Assembly (NCBI GenBank): GCA_007258455.2
Contig: VDFB02000001.1
Span: 12,194,754 to 12,258,753, forward strand
Direction of reading: 5' to 3'
Length of the DNA stretch: 64,000 bases
DNA from: Sequoia sempervirens
Taxonomy: Eukaryota; Streptophyta; Pinopsida; Cupressales; Cupressaceae
Positions within the stretch are counted from its first letter, which is position 1. Every line of letters begins with the position of its first letter. Below, in pieces: positions 1-10,970 of the stretch. Both the position numbers and the translations under genes were made by a program. The notes beneath the pieces were generated by a model. That model saw nothing but the letters and a program-made list of their open reading frames with translations. It had not been told where the DNA came from and searched no databases.

Positions 1-657
1 GGCCAGTACACCACAATTTTGGTGGACAGCAGAGCTACACATAACTTCATTGATTCAACTATGGTAGCCAAGCAAAGATTAGCAATGTAGGACTTTGAGG
101 GGTTCAAAGTCATGGTAGCAAGTGGATACACTTTAAAATGCAAAAGGAAAATTCCTTAATTAAGTATCTCACTTGGTAATTATATAGTCATTGATGAATT
201 CTATGTGGTAGATTTGGGTGCTGACCATGCCATTCTAGGTATCTAGTGGCTCTATTCATTGGGAGAGTACTCACAAAACTTCAAGAAGATGACACTCAAG
301 TTTTGGACAATGAATGGTAAGAGAGTGGTGCTTAGGGGAAAAGTTGATAAAGCATCCAAGGATGTATCGATAAAACACATGGAGAGCATTCCATTTCATC
401 AGGATGTGTCAAAGGTAGCTGTGGATGTTACAGATAGAGTAGATGACATTCATGATAATGTTGATGATATTGTTGCATTGAGTGATGAGTCATCCCTTGA
501 TGTTAACAGTTTGGCAGGGGAGGTGAGAGACTTTCATCTCAATTGCATTCTTGGCAGTGTCCACCAGTTTTCTTTTGATCCACATGTGGAGGATGTGACC
601 ATGGAATTACTTATTAAGCGAGATGGGTTGAAAAAGAGGAGTTTGGACTCATCATGA
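1..657 (+). pseudogene. Ty3/gypsy gag-protease remnant
   Basis: Frame 1 reads as a retropepsin-like domain. It has LVD-S-R-ATHNFID near the window start, where active retropepsins of this type have D-S/T-G, so the glycine next to the catalytic Asp is Arg here. Further on, ADHAILGI-stop-WLYSLG matches the usual conserved block near the protease C-terminus. The frame is broken by stops at 88-90, 157-159 and 244-246 and then stays open to 657, with an acidic tail and no recognisable RT. The element enters from outside the window. RT, RNase H and integrase are absent before the polypurine tract at about 930, so pol was deleted here. The retroelement identity is confident; the exact lineage is not assigned. 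Confidence 0.75.
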
Positions 658-924
658 TTCAACTTACCAATAACTTCAAAGGATGATTACAAGCAGGAAT
701 TGAAAACTTGGTCCGACTCGATTCCAGAAGCTCGCTTGATGGATTGTTGGCTTCCCAGATTGGTGAGTGGGAACATTAATAGGGACTTCAGCATTTTTTA
801 TGAGTGGTTGAGAGGAGTCCTTCTTAGGGTTGTTGGGATCCAGGCGAATGGTGGATAGACTTGCTCCAGATTGCATGGCAGTGGTCTTGGGATGGCAATC
901 GTAGATTGCTTGAGGACAAGCAAT

Positions 925-1300
925 CTTTGGGAAGGGAGGACTATCATGTCCCCAATAAGGAGAATATATTGAATTAATTGCTTATAAGGTTATTAAAAAA
1001 TAAAATATTAAAAAGTAACCTTATATTTAATTAATTTAATATTAAAGTGACTAAAAATAAAATATTATCAAAAAGTCACTTAAGAGAATAAAATAATAAT
1101 TTATTCTAGAAGCTTCTTGAAATCTCTTGTAATTTCTTTATAAGGAGCTTTTGGAGGGCATTTGAGATATCCGAGAGTCAATTTCACTTACTGAGTATTG
1201 GAGAGCTTGAATGCTTGGTTGGAGAAGTCAAATTCTCTAAGTTCACTAGTTTTGGTTGTGGAACACCAACCCTAGCTAGAAATTGGAGAAACCTATCTCA
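925..1300 (+). mobile_element. Polypurine tract and start of probable 3' LTR
   Basis: The purine run GGGAAGGGAGGA (929-940) follows a GAGGACAAGC-type sequence typical of the end of gypsy pol. It is followed by TGTCCCCAATAAGG from 947, a plausible LTR 5' end. Inside lie AT-rich short repeats (AAATAAAATATTA-like, 1000-1080) and a TATA-like TTTATAAGG at about 1137. The LTR 3' end was not found: no matching ACA end or second copy is recognisable. The extent given is therefore only the part that looks LTR-like. Confidence 0.45.
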
Positions 1301-2374
1301 GACTTTCTAATTATGCCTGCAACTTCAAAATTTGTGACTTTCAGCCAATTTTTCTATTAAGAAATCAATTTAGAGATTACATTTAGATTTTCAATCATTG
1401 CAGCCATAGGAAAGAAGGTCAATTTTTCTTGTGGAGCTTCCATTCTTGCAACGAATCACTTGGGAGTTGAGGCGTACATTTTATAAGCACTTGGTGATAA
1501 TGTTTAGCGAATGAATGAAGACAAATCTAAAGGATATTTATTTATTTCATCTCATCCATTGCTGAAATAGGGACGACTCAAGAAGGTGGTACGATTTTAG
1601 AAGGAGGCCATAATAAATCACAAATCAATTTTGATAGCATCGCTGGTGGGTATTAAGGTTAAGCGCTGAAATTTTGGATCCATTGAAGCCATATCTAAGG
1701 AGCATCGAATTATTCTATGGTGGCTGAAATCTCATTCTAGGTTCTATCAAATTCATAGAATCAACATAGTAGTGTCTAGTTTGCAATTGGAAGGGTCTGC
1801 ATTAGTTAGCAAAGACTTATATTGGTTCTATGCATTTGTAATCTTTCATATCAGATTGTAAGAACTTCATATCCAGTGTTAGTGGGCTGCCATTGTAAGA
1901 GAAATCAGTTATGCATATGGCATTTGTATGCCAAGAGTCTTGGCTGAGATAAATATAGATTGCATTCCATTTTGTATCAATCAAATACATTACAATACAA
2001 ATTGGAGATATAAGGGATTCATGGAAATTGTTTGTTTTAATGTCAAGGCTGATTGCACATCAATTGTTTGATAAAATGTCTCTCATACTTCATTGCATAG
2101 TTTACTTCATTGGTTTCATGCCAAGTGTTTGTAGAAATGCCATCTTGTTGTAGGTGTTCATTTCGCATAGTTACATCATATATATGCATTCAAAAATACA
2201 AAAAGAGTTGGATTTGCATTTTAGGAAGTTGATTAAGAAATTTAGAAGTAGTTTGATTTCTTCAATTCATCATTGCAATCATAAAAACTAAAGATAAAGT
2301 AAATTGAAACAACAATCAACAAGCAAGAAGTTCGTCAGCAAAGTGTTTGACAAAATACCAAAGGAAGCAAATCA
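1301..2374. other. No gene seen; possibly LTR interior
   Basis: No coding frame or clear repeat is recognised. The text could be the rest of the LTR that starts near 947, but its end cannot be fixed. Confidence 0.3.
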
Positions 2375-3595
2375 GTGTTTTTGGATCAGATTTGGTCAGG
2401 CACTTTACAGTTTGTGAGACCATCTCTTGTCCAGTTTTGGGGAGATGGGGGTTTGCTGCTAGTGTGGTGTAGAGTGGTCTATGTTGGTCATTTTGTGATG
2501 CTAGTTCCCTGCTATAGGTGTGTTCGATGGGGGTTTGTTTTAGAGCTCCTTTGGAATTCTTGTTTTTTCTCACACCCTAGGTGGTGCTAAGGTTAATAAG
2601 TACTAGTGTTGCTTTTTTTTTTCTTACTTTCTTCCTGTATCCTCATTCTATGACTTCTATTGAGGTGGAGTCATTCCCTTTTGAGGTGGTGTGTGTGGTT
2701 TTGGTGGAAAGTTGTGATCTATTTTGAATGGACCTTTTCATCGAATGGACCCTTTGTTTCTTCTGTCTGGATGCCTTGGGAGGAGGTGTTTGCTTTTTCT
2801 ACTAGAGTTCTTGCTTGTTACCATGTTCTACAAATTTTGTATTCAACTGAGGTGAATATTGCTCCTATTAAGGTGGAGCCCTCTCCTATTGAGGTGGAGC
2901 TGGAGGTTGTAGAAATGGTGGGAAGTGCTTATCTCCTTTGTTGATTCTTATTGAGGTGTTCCATGCTTGCTCTGGAGGGAAGTTTCTTTTGTAGTTATGG
3001 TCCCCACTTCTTCCTTTCCTATAGAGGGGAGCCCCATCCTTTTGAGGTGGTTTCGGGTTGGTGTCTAGTTGATTGGTGTAATTTGAAGAAAGTTTCTCTG
3101 CAGAAGTTTCTAATTCTTACCCTTCTTTTGGTGGGAATATGTTGGGCTTAGTTTCTAATTTGAGCAAAAGGTCTACTATAGTCCAACTCCTGTAGGTGAT
3201 TTATGGCTTGGTTGTTTCAAGTAGTCTTTTGGGCTTATTGTGTTGTGGATTGTTTCTTGGCTGAAGGCCTTTGTTGTTTCTTTGTCCTTGACTTAGGACT
3301 GTTGTTTGTCCTAATTGTTTGTTGCTCCTGGTTTTGGTGCTAGGAATGGGTTGTTAGTATGTCTTTGACTTAGGACTATTGTTGGTTCTGAGTGTTCTAT
3401 CACTCCTGGTTATCTGGTGACCAAGTGTTGCTTGTTATTTTGGTGTGTTACTATGGTGTTTCTTTTGGTGTTGTTTCTTCATTTTTTTGGAAAAGTTTGA
3501 GACTTTGTTGTTTGGAAGTGTCCTTTTCTTAGCTTTGTAAAAGGTTATTGGTCCTTTCAAAACCTTGCTTACCTTATCAAAAATATCATGTTCAA
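2375..3595 (+). mobile_element. Probable LINE 3' part, non-coding
   Basis: A T- and G-rich stretch with several short open frames and a recurring ATTGAGGTGGAG-like phrase (near 2660, 2868, 2890, 2948 and 3040). It ends in a 3'-UTR-like run finishing CTTACCTTATCAAAAA at about 3590. A similar terminal phrase, TTATCAAAAA, closes the fragment at 36560-36955. RT or endonuclease motifs are not visible, so LINE origin rests on the shared tail and base composition only. Confidence 0.3.
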
Positions 3596-4275
3596 TTTTA
3601 TGTGTGTTCATGTTGTCTTGTGAAGGCTAATATGCTTTTTCAATCCTCAAGCATCCAAATCAATCAAGAAAAGCAAGATCCAATTCCTTTGGAGAGATGT
3701 GTTTGACTTCAGTCCTTTAAGGAATTCATTGAAGGGTGTTGAGTTGTAACAAGTTTTCATTCATCATTTCCTTCCCTTTGTGATTATCTTTTTATCAAGG
3801 TTTAATTAGTACCAAACTGGGATTTGACCAAGGCAAACCCCCATACAAACAAAACAAAACAATTTTTCCCTCTTCATGTATGTCCAAATTATAAGTTGAA
3901 GGAGTGGAAAGATCCTAAAGAAGAAATTTTTCATTATTGCATTCGTTTTCATCAAAGTTTTCAAACCACAAAAACTAAGTTATAGAATTTATTTTCGTCA
4001 TTCCGACAAGTTTGCAAGCATAAATCAACATCTCAAATCTGGCACTAGAGGACTGCAAAAATAATTTTCAGAACACCTACTTGGGATCCATTCACCCAAG
4101 GGTGGCCTTTCCCTCCTACACTACTCAAAAACATCTTTTGGTGATAGGTACATACCATCAAACCCTTCTTAGATTTTCCTACAAGGTTTTGTTTCTATCT
4201 CGGTATATTTGGGAATCTACAATTTACATTCTATGTTTCATAATGTATTTAGTTGCATTGTTTGAAATCATTCCT
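3596..4275. other. No gene seen
   Basis: AT-rich spacer. The short frame at 4081-4386 runs into the tandem duplication and shows no protein family feature. Confidence 0.4.
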
Positions 4276-4643
4276 AATCATAATCTACCCATGTCTTCAA
4301 AATATCCCTCCCATGAATTATGTTCTAAGGGAATCACCATTGAGGTTGAAATTCCTTTGGCATTGCAATTGTTGGGAGATTCTTAATGAAATTTGGAAAG
4401 GAGGAAATTGAGTGTTTAGCCCTCTCTTTTCCCACCATTTCATTTTGGTGAAATCATAATCTACCTTTGTCTTCAAAGAATCCCTCCCATCAATTCAGAT
4501 ATAAGGGACTCACCATTGAGGTTAAAATCCCTTGGAATTTGCATTGTTGGGTGATTCTTAATGAAATAGGGAAAGGAGGACCACTAAATCTTAATTCCAG
4601 GAATTGAGGGTTTAGCCCCCCTCTTTTCCCACCATTTCATTTA
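4276..4643 (+). repeat. Diverged tandem duplication, about 180 bp x2
   Basis: Unit 1 (4276-4445) and unit 2 (4452-4643) both start AATCATAATCTACC, share CTTCAAA-ATCCCTCCCAT, CACCATTGAGGTT and TTCTTAATGAAAT, and end TTTTCCCACCATTTCATTT. They differ by substitutions and small indels, so the duplication is old. Confidence 0.8.
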
Positions 4644-4733
4644 CTTAGTTTAGAATTTATTCTTATGCAACTATATATAGGTAAAGAATGTATATATAAA
4701 TTAATCTTATACAACTTAGCTACATGAATCTAA

Positions 4734-4753
4734 GTGTGTGTGTGTGTGTGTGG
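4734..4753. repeat. TG dinucleotide microsatellite
   Basis: About ten TG units, directly visible. Confidence 0.9.
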
Positions 4754-5039
4754 ATCCCATCATGGCAGGTTACCTCCATCAACTAGAACCTTCTCTCAAT
4801 GATACTCTCTCTCCAATCTAAGAGAATGTTAATAATCCATCACACACTTATAAAACATGCATATAATTAATCATCGCCATTATAATTATTCTTAATCATA
4901 CTTTAAAGGACAAACATAAGCATACTGTCCTACCGAATTGTTTGTTATTAAATAATTAATACACATTAATTGAATAATTAAGCTAAGCTAATTAAATGAG
5001 ATGTGACAATTTTATTAGGTATTATGATGAAAAATATGG

Positions 5040-5520
5040 TGAACATGACGTGTTGTCCCTTTCCTCTACCCCTATCAAGGATTTTAATTATTTATGGACC
5101 ATGTTATTTGATGGTGCATTTTCCAAAGATGGTTCAAGGGTTGGAATTATTCTTATCTTACCCAATGGTAAATATTTCAAATATGCATTCAAGTTGACAT
5201 TACAATACACTAATAATATTATAGAGTATGAAACTATTGTACTAAGATTGAATTTTTCTCACAATCATGAAATTAAATGTTTAAAGGGTTCTCAAATATT
5301 TAGAAATTAGTGCACCTTTCAAATTAAAAAAAATATATAGCTAGATAAAAGGTTAAAACTATATAGGAATATTGTTTGGTACACAATTGAATTATTTGAT
5401 GTGATTTTATTTAAACGGATTTATATATCAAAGAATGTTGATACTAATGCTTTGATTGTTGAAGCATCCAATTTTGATTTGAAATTAGTGCCCTCTCACT
5501 AGCAGTCTAATGTTGATATC
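5040..5520 (+). pseudogene. RNase H-like domain upstream of RT
   Basis: The open frame around 4996-5310 contains LWTMLFDGAFSKDGSRVG, the first RNase H strand with its DG motif, then TNNIIEYETIVL, which supplies the catalytic Glu region. After a stop the similarity continues as YRNIVWYTIELF and NVDTNALIVEAS; the latter aligns with the usual N-x-x-AD-LA ending, with AD changed to NA. This is the extra (archaeal-type or plant-type) RNase H found in some Ty3/gypsy elements, not the RT-linked one, which lies near 6800-7000. Many changes make it inactive. Confidence 0.65.
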
Positions 5521-5829
5521 CTTACAAGGGTTAGCATACCTAATAACATCCACAACTGATAGGTATTGATTGACAACCAACAAGTATATATATGTTCTTG
5601 AAATGTATGGATGAATTTGACCATCAACTGATTGATTGGGAGCCTATGGTTGAATTAGAAGATGGAAATGAAATTGTGTTAGGTAATGAAATAGGGCAAT
5701 TGAAAACCAACATCATTCTTGAAGGACTAGTGGAGTTGGAAAGAATTTGATAGTGCAAATTGTTTTAGGAATAGTAATCATATTGATGAAGATAATGCTA
5801 AAGGCATAAATCTAGGGATTGAAGTAGTC
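5521..5829 (+). other. Inter-domain linker of the Ty3/gypsy pol remnant
   Basis: Reads in pieces such as MDEFDHQLIDWEP and GQLKTNIILEGL, which look like the linker before the RT in this element type. No enzymatic motif is present. It is collinear with the domains on either side, which argues that the RNase H-like domain and the RT belong to one element. Confidence 0.45.
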
Positions 5830-6640
5830 CCATAGATGAATTACAATGTTAAGAGGTTGAAAGTAGTAGAAAAACACATATTGATTGCACTACTAAAAAT
5901 ATTCAAAAAGTGTTTCACATGATCTTATGATGAACTCAAGGCCTACATGGAGAATTTATTTCAACATACAGTCTCTCTCCAATCTAATGCAAAGTTTTTT
6001 TGACAAGAATAGAGGCCAATCAATACTCTGCTTTCTCCCAAAAGGAAAAATGAGTTAATGAAGCTAAAGGAATGAGATATCATCAAGCACTTTCAACACT
6101 CTAAGTGAGTTTCAAACTCGGTCCCAATTAGGAACAAGAATGGAGAGATAAGACATGTGTTGACTTTAGAAAAATAAACATCAAGTCTCTTGAGGATAAT
6201 TATCTACTTCCAAGACTGAATCTTTTACTATATATGGTAATTGGATCAAAGTTGGTATCTATGATGGATGGATTCTCTAGATACAATCAAGTGGTGTTCA
6301 ACAAGTCAAATGACACAAAATTACATTTACTACCACTTGGGGCATCTATGTATACGTGATCATGTCATTTGGACTAAAGAATGTAGGATCAACCTGTCAA
6401 AGAGAAATGGATATTGGTTTTATATACCTCATTAATGAGATCATGATAGCACACCAATATGAACTAACAACCGATTCCAAGGATAGGAAATATCATTGCA
6501 ATAACTTCGATCTAATCTTAAAAAGGTGTATAAAATATGTGATTTCCTTAAATCCAAAAAAGCACATATTTGGGAAGAAGAAAAAATGTTGGGACATTTG
6601 TATTGAATAATGGGATAAGGATAGAAAAATAAATAAATAA
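5830..6640 (+). pseudogene. Ty3/gypsy reverse transcriptase remnant
   Basis: The frame runs through SYDELKAYMENLFQHT, RPINTLLSPK, VSNSVPIRNKNGE, CVDFRKIN, DNYLLPRLN, SMMDGFSRYNQV and, after a frame change, FGLKNVGSTCQREMDIGF. These are RT fingers and palm in the normal order; the palm DGFSGYNQI-type block is preserved as DGFSRYNQV. The YxDD block should follow near 6440 but is not readable. Stops and at least two frameshifts exclude activity. Confidence 0.8.
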
Positions 6641-7320
6641 ATTGACCGCACTCCAAAGCCCAAAAAATTCAAGAGTTTGTAGTCCTTTAGGAAAACTTTG
6701 TTATAAGGTTCATACCAAACTTTTCTAAGAAAACCAAAGCAATCTCCAAGATGTTGAGAAAAGAGAAACCAATTTTACATGGAGTAATGAACTAGATAAA
6801 GCATTAAGAAGGTAAAGGAAGCCATTAAAGAAGCACCAATCTTGGTGATTCCAAACTATTCCAAACCATTCCAACTCTTCTGATTAGCCTAATTTCATAC
6901 TATTGTTGTTGTGTTGCTCCAAAAGAACAAGGATGGATACGAGAAACCTACTTCATTTTTCAGTGTCTATAAAGAATTGAATTGAAGTATCCAATAATGG
7001 AGAAACATTCTTATACCATATTCAAAATATTGATTAAAAAACAAACACAATTGATTCCAAAATAAATCTTTTGAATAATACTACATGGATGGTGGAAAAA
7101 TAATACTAACTAATGTTTATGTGCTTGTTGAAGCCATCAAGAATTATAGGCTATATCTAATAGGTGTGAAGACCATTGTATATGTTTCATCTATAATAGT
7201 AAAGTACATATACTCAGTAGGAAGCCTCAAGTAACAGATGTAGATGTATCAACAAGATCCAAGGATATGGTATTGAGGTGCAAACAACAAAGTTGGTTAG
7301 AGGTCAAAGTCTAGCTAAAC
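6641..7320 (+). pseudogene. RT thumb and RT-linked RNase H remnant
   Basis: Broken frames give VKEAIKEAPILVIPNYSK near 6815-6870 (the connection between RT and RNase H), then NKDGYEKPTSFFSVYKELN near 6930-6980 and EAIKNYRLYLIGVKTIVYV near 7130-7190. These are the expected blocks of the RT-linked RNase H. This shows the element had a second RNase H in the normal place in addition to the one upstream of the RT. Confidence 0.6.
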
Positions 7321-7369
7321 TAATGACAAATTCAAATCTAGAAGTACTTAGGTCAATGTTAAAAATTCT

Positions 7370-8430
7370 TATTGTGAAATTATTTATTGTCCTTTGATAG
7401 ATGATCCATAATATAAGGATATCATCTTCTACTTGGAAATTATTAGATGTCTAAGGTATAATGAATGATAATTAGAAAATAAGTGTTAATTTCCAACCCC
7501 AAAGATATGGGATAGTACATAATAATTTGATGTGGAGATATCCTAATGGGTTTTTCTAAAATGGGTGTTTACAAGTACCCTTCATCTAACACCTATGATT
7601 GTTGAACTTCTTTCTAGTAGTAGGGGATTAATTTCATAGGGGAGATCCAAGAAATATCAAGCAATAGTTATAGGAAATTCTTGTAGCTACTAACTACTTT
7701 TCTGAATGGGTTGAGGCAATTCCAATCTATAATGCTAGATCCAAGGCGGTAGTAGAATTATTATTAACATCATAACCATATTTGATATACCTACAAGAAT
7801 TATTATATATAATTCCATGTATCTCAAATCACATGATATTTCAATAATGTCTATTAAGTATGGGATTGATTTGATAAAGTCATTCCCTTATCATCCCCAA
7901 GAAAATGAATAAAGTGAATCCAACAATTAAAGCCTCATGTAGATCATTAAAATGGAATTGATTGTGAATAATAAAATATGGAATCGCAAGTTAAAATATG
8001 TTTTGTAAGCTAATAAAGTTACAAGAATAATATTGATAAGGGCCCATTTAAATTTTTTTATGGTTTGGAAGATAAAATGCAAGTCAATTTGAAGTTGATA
8101 GTGTATCAATTTTTGTAGGATGTTGGAGGGGAAAATAAAGTCATCTCTCAAAGAATTATGGAACTATAAAATTTGGATGAAAATAGGACAGTTTCACATG
8201 GAAAAATCTCATCAAACAAGAAGAAAACGAAACATTTATTTGATAAGAAATCATTGCAAGGAAACTTTTGACTTGGAGACATGGTTCTCATGTGGAATGT
8301 CATATTAGAAGATAAAGAGAAATATTAGAAGTTTGATCCTTTATGGCTTGGGCCATATAAAATTATAGAGTATGGTCATAGTGTGTGCCATCTTAAGGAT
8401 CTAATATGAAATCTAATGAATTTTTCAGTT
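7370..8430 (+). pseudogene. Ty3/gypsy integrase remnant
   Basis: Pieces in order: DDPQ-YKDIIFYLEI-like text (N-terminal part, about 7400), ILVATNYFSEWVEAIP (core, about 7680-7720), KYGIDLIKSFPYHPQ-EN-stop-SESNN (about 7855-7930, the YHPQxNG-xE region), LIVNNKIWNRKLKYVL, GPFKFFYGLEDKM and WLGPYKIIEYG near 8350 (C-terminal region). The order is complete but stops are frequent. The catalytic D,D-35-E triad cannot be traced in full. Confidence 0.75.
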
Positions 8431-10181
8431 CATGGTCAATGTTGGAATCTAATTTGATTGTGTCCAATTATAATTGAGTCATAGCCCTTATGAATTTAGG
8501 CCCCATTCTATTCACCTTAGATAGTTGGTTTGAGAAATCTTCATTAGCATCCCCTTTGTTAAAGGTTTCCTAAATTCTATTTTATTTCACCCCTCATGTG
8601 CCCCTCATGTTAGAGGTTGTCCAAATTCCAAAAATTTCTAAGTGTGAGATGTTTTATGTTTAATTTCTAAAGTATGTGCAAGTTTTAGTGTCTTCAAAAT
8701 TTTGAAGGTGTTAGAGTTCCAAAATTTTAGAGTTTTGGAATTATTAAAATTTTTGGTTTTCCCTTCTAGCACACCTTTTCGTTAGCCCCCACTCTTTCCC
8801 TTCTTTTTGTTGGATTTTTAAACTTTCCCTTACTAGTACTCCTTTTTGTAGAACCCCAAAATTTGACACCTTAAAATGAGTTATCTTTTGGATTCAAACT
8901 TGCAGGAACACCTTTAACTTGTTATTATTGGACATGAGTTATGGCTTCTCCTTGATCATCAACTCCTTGAAATTTTATGTTATCTATTTTTTGGAGTGAG
9001 ACATGTAGAGTTTGCTTTCCCACCTTTCTTTTAGGTAGACATTAAGATTCATTCCTAATCCTAGATTCCCAATGGAATTTTTAGAGTCAAAGTTTCAATC
9101 ATCTATTTAATTGCATCCTTATGGAATTGGTTGATTGACATCCTCGATCCCAATTTCCCAATCTCTTTTCTACATATATTTTTAAAAAATAGAGATGCAT
9201 GCATATCTCTATTTCAATACTTTTGGCATTTGAGTAATGAGGCATCCCCAAATATTGAACCTAGATCCTTTATACTATATTTTTTTGTATTCCATGAGTT
9301 CATCCTTATCCTCTACTCACATGGAACCCCATCATCACGATCCCTTATATCATGGTGCATAACACCAACACTACAACAAATAATATGTTTCTCTTACAAA
9401 AATGTTACTTTTATTCATCATTTCCCATCATCTTCCTTCATCCTTCGCCTATTTCATACCTCACTCATTCCTTTCACATTACTCCTTTCTCTCACATTCA
9501 TCCTCTATCCATATATCATGTGCCATCATCATCACAACAATAATATTAGACATTACAATAAAACATGTACACCCATTACATCTAGCAACATCCAATCAAC
9601 ATCAATTAGCATATCAAATTATCTATCTACATCCTAGAACCATGGTGTGTACTTAATCCAAGTCTCATTGTCTCATATGATACATCATCCCCAACATGGA
9701 AGATGACCCCATCTATCCAAGTCTCTTTCATCATTTGAAGAGACCTCTTAGCCCTATTTAACCCAACAACTCTCTTGAGGTGGAATCCCAATGCTTTCCT
9801 CAATCCCTTCTTCCACCTCATTGTTTTCAATAGTGACTAGTTGGAGCAAACAAATATTTTGTTCCCACATCTGTGTGATCCAACTTGTTGACATATTTCC
9901 ATGTAGTTAAAAGTTGCAGAGAAGTTGATCAAGTCATGATGGCCCAAAAATAGCCACCAGTAGCAAATTTACAAAACAACAGTAAACATAACATCAATAA
10001 TTACGTAAATAACAATAAACTTAGCATCATAAATTATATAAATAGTGATAGATTTCACATCAATAATTTAAAAAGTTACATTGAAGTTATAACAAACTAG
10101 ATCAAAAATAGTGCCAAACTATAACAACAAAAGTAGACCTTAAAGAAACAACATTTACATTATTGAACTATAGCAATAAAG
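8431..10181. other. No gene seen; low-complexity and AT-rich
   Basis: This could include a 3' UTR or LTR of the preceding Ty3/gypsy remnant, but no TG...CA end or second copy was found. The open frame at 9131-9637 starts at TTG and is dominated by Ser, His, Ile and Thr in low-complexity sequence, so it is not called. Confidence 0.35.
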
Positions 10182-10970
10182 TCAAAACTGGGACCTTAGA
10201 GCTTGTGCAATGTGAAGACGCTTTTTACTTAATAGTTGGTTCACTTGAAGCTTGATTTGTTGAATTTGGGCCTTTAACTTAGAATTATTCTCAGAATCTG
10301 CCTATAATTGCAAAAAAAAGAAGCAAGACAATGAAAATTATTAGAGTAAAGCTTTAGAATTGTAGTTTGTTGATGATCGCTACGAATATTGATTTTTTTT
10401 TTACATCTAGTTCTCCATAAATGCAACAAGATAACCTATCTAACACTAGCAGCAATAACATTATCATGGAGCCCTATCCCAAGAAGGGCCTCTTTCCATC
10501 TTAATTTATGATAAAAAAAAATAGAAGGAAATAATACCAAATTTTCACCTACAGGCTCAATCAAGAAGAGCCATCTACATTTCAAAATGAATGGTACATT
10601 TTAAACCTTCTATGTTACATTCAGTTATACAAATAAAACAACTTTATAAGATTACAAGAATATAAAAGTATTGCATTCATACAAGTGAATGAAACATAAA
10701 ATATTTTGAAATCTTTTTGAAAATGTAATCTTTATTGAATGTAATTAGGTACATGTGTCTCACACATCAAGCCATGAGACTGACTTACTCATTTGATACA
10801 CATAATAATTAAAATATATATGAATGAGTAAATGCTAAAAATAAAACAAACATGTAAAGAAAGCAACCAGTCATTGCCTTTATAACTGGTACTACAAATG
10901 AGTCTGCTCCTAATTGCTGTGCCGCGCTCCCTATAGCTCCTTGGCCCCTAGGTGCCTAGTGTTTGATTGC
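10182..10970 (-). pseudogene. Exon-like remnants of an unidentified gene
   Basis: Read on the minus strand. The last candidate exon (10301 to 10182) follows a T-run and AG acceptor and encodes 39 residues rich in heptad-like Leu/Ile, including LKAQIQQIKLQVNQLLSKK, then a stop. The exon before it (10499 to 10405) ends at a GT donor in matching phase and contains a Leu-rich run, MIMLLLLVLDRLSC, but also an in-frame TAG. A short piece (10574 to 10549) reads WLFLIEPV in phase with it. A further open block (10970 to about 10868) reads GAIGSAAQQLGADSFVVPV after an AG acceptor, also with one TAG; its phase does not join cleanly. I do not recognise the protein. It may be a decayed gene or a captured gene fragment. 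Confidence 0.3.

Larger units (their letters stand above)
5000..8430 (+). mobile_element. Degenerate Ty3/gypsy pol (Tat-like style)
   Basis: Four retroelement domains occur in one direction over 3.4 kb: an RNase H-like domain, a linker, RT, a second RNase H with connection region, and integrase. All carry many stops and frameshifts. Protease, gag and defined LTRs are not seen. Sequence style (FT-SYDELKAY, DGFSRYNQV, NYFSEWVEAIP) matches plant Ty3/gypsy elements carrying two RNase H domains. The placement of one RNase H before the RT is noted separately. Confidence 0.8.

Noticed and set aside
9131..9637. 168-codon open frame on the plus strand
   Set aside because: Starts at TTG, is low-complexity (Ser, His, Ile, Thr), and overlaps other open frames in the same composition-biased stretch.
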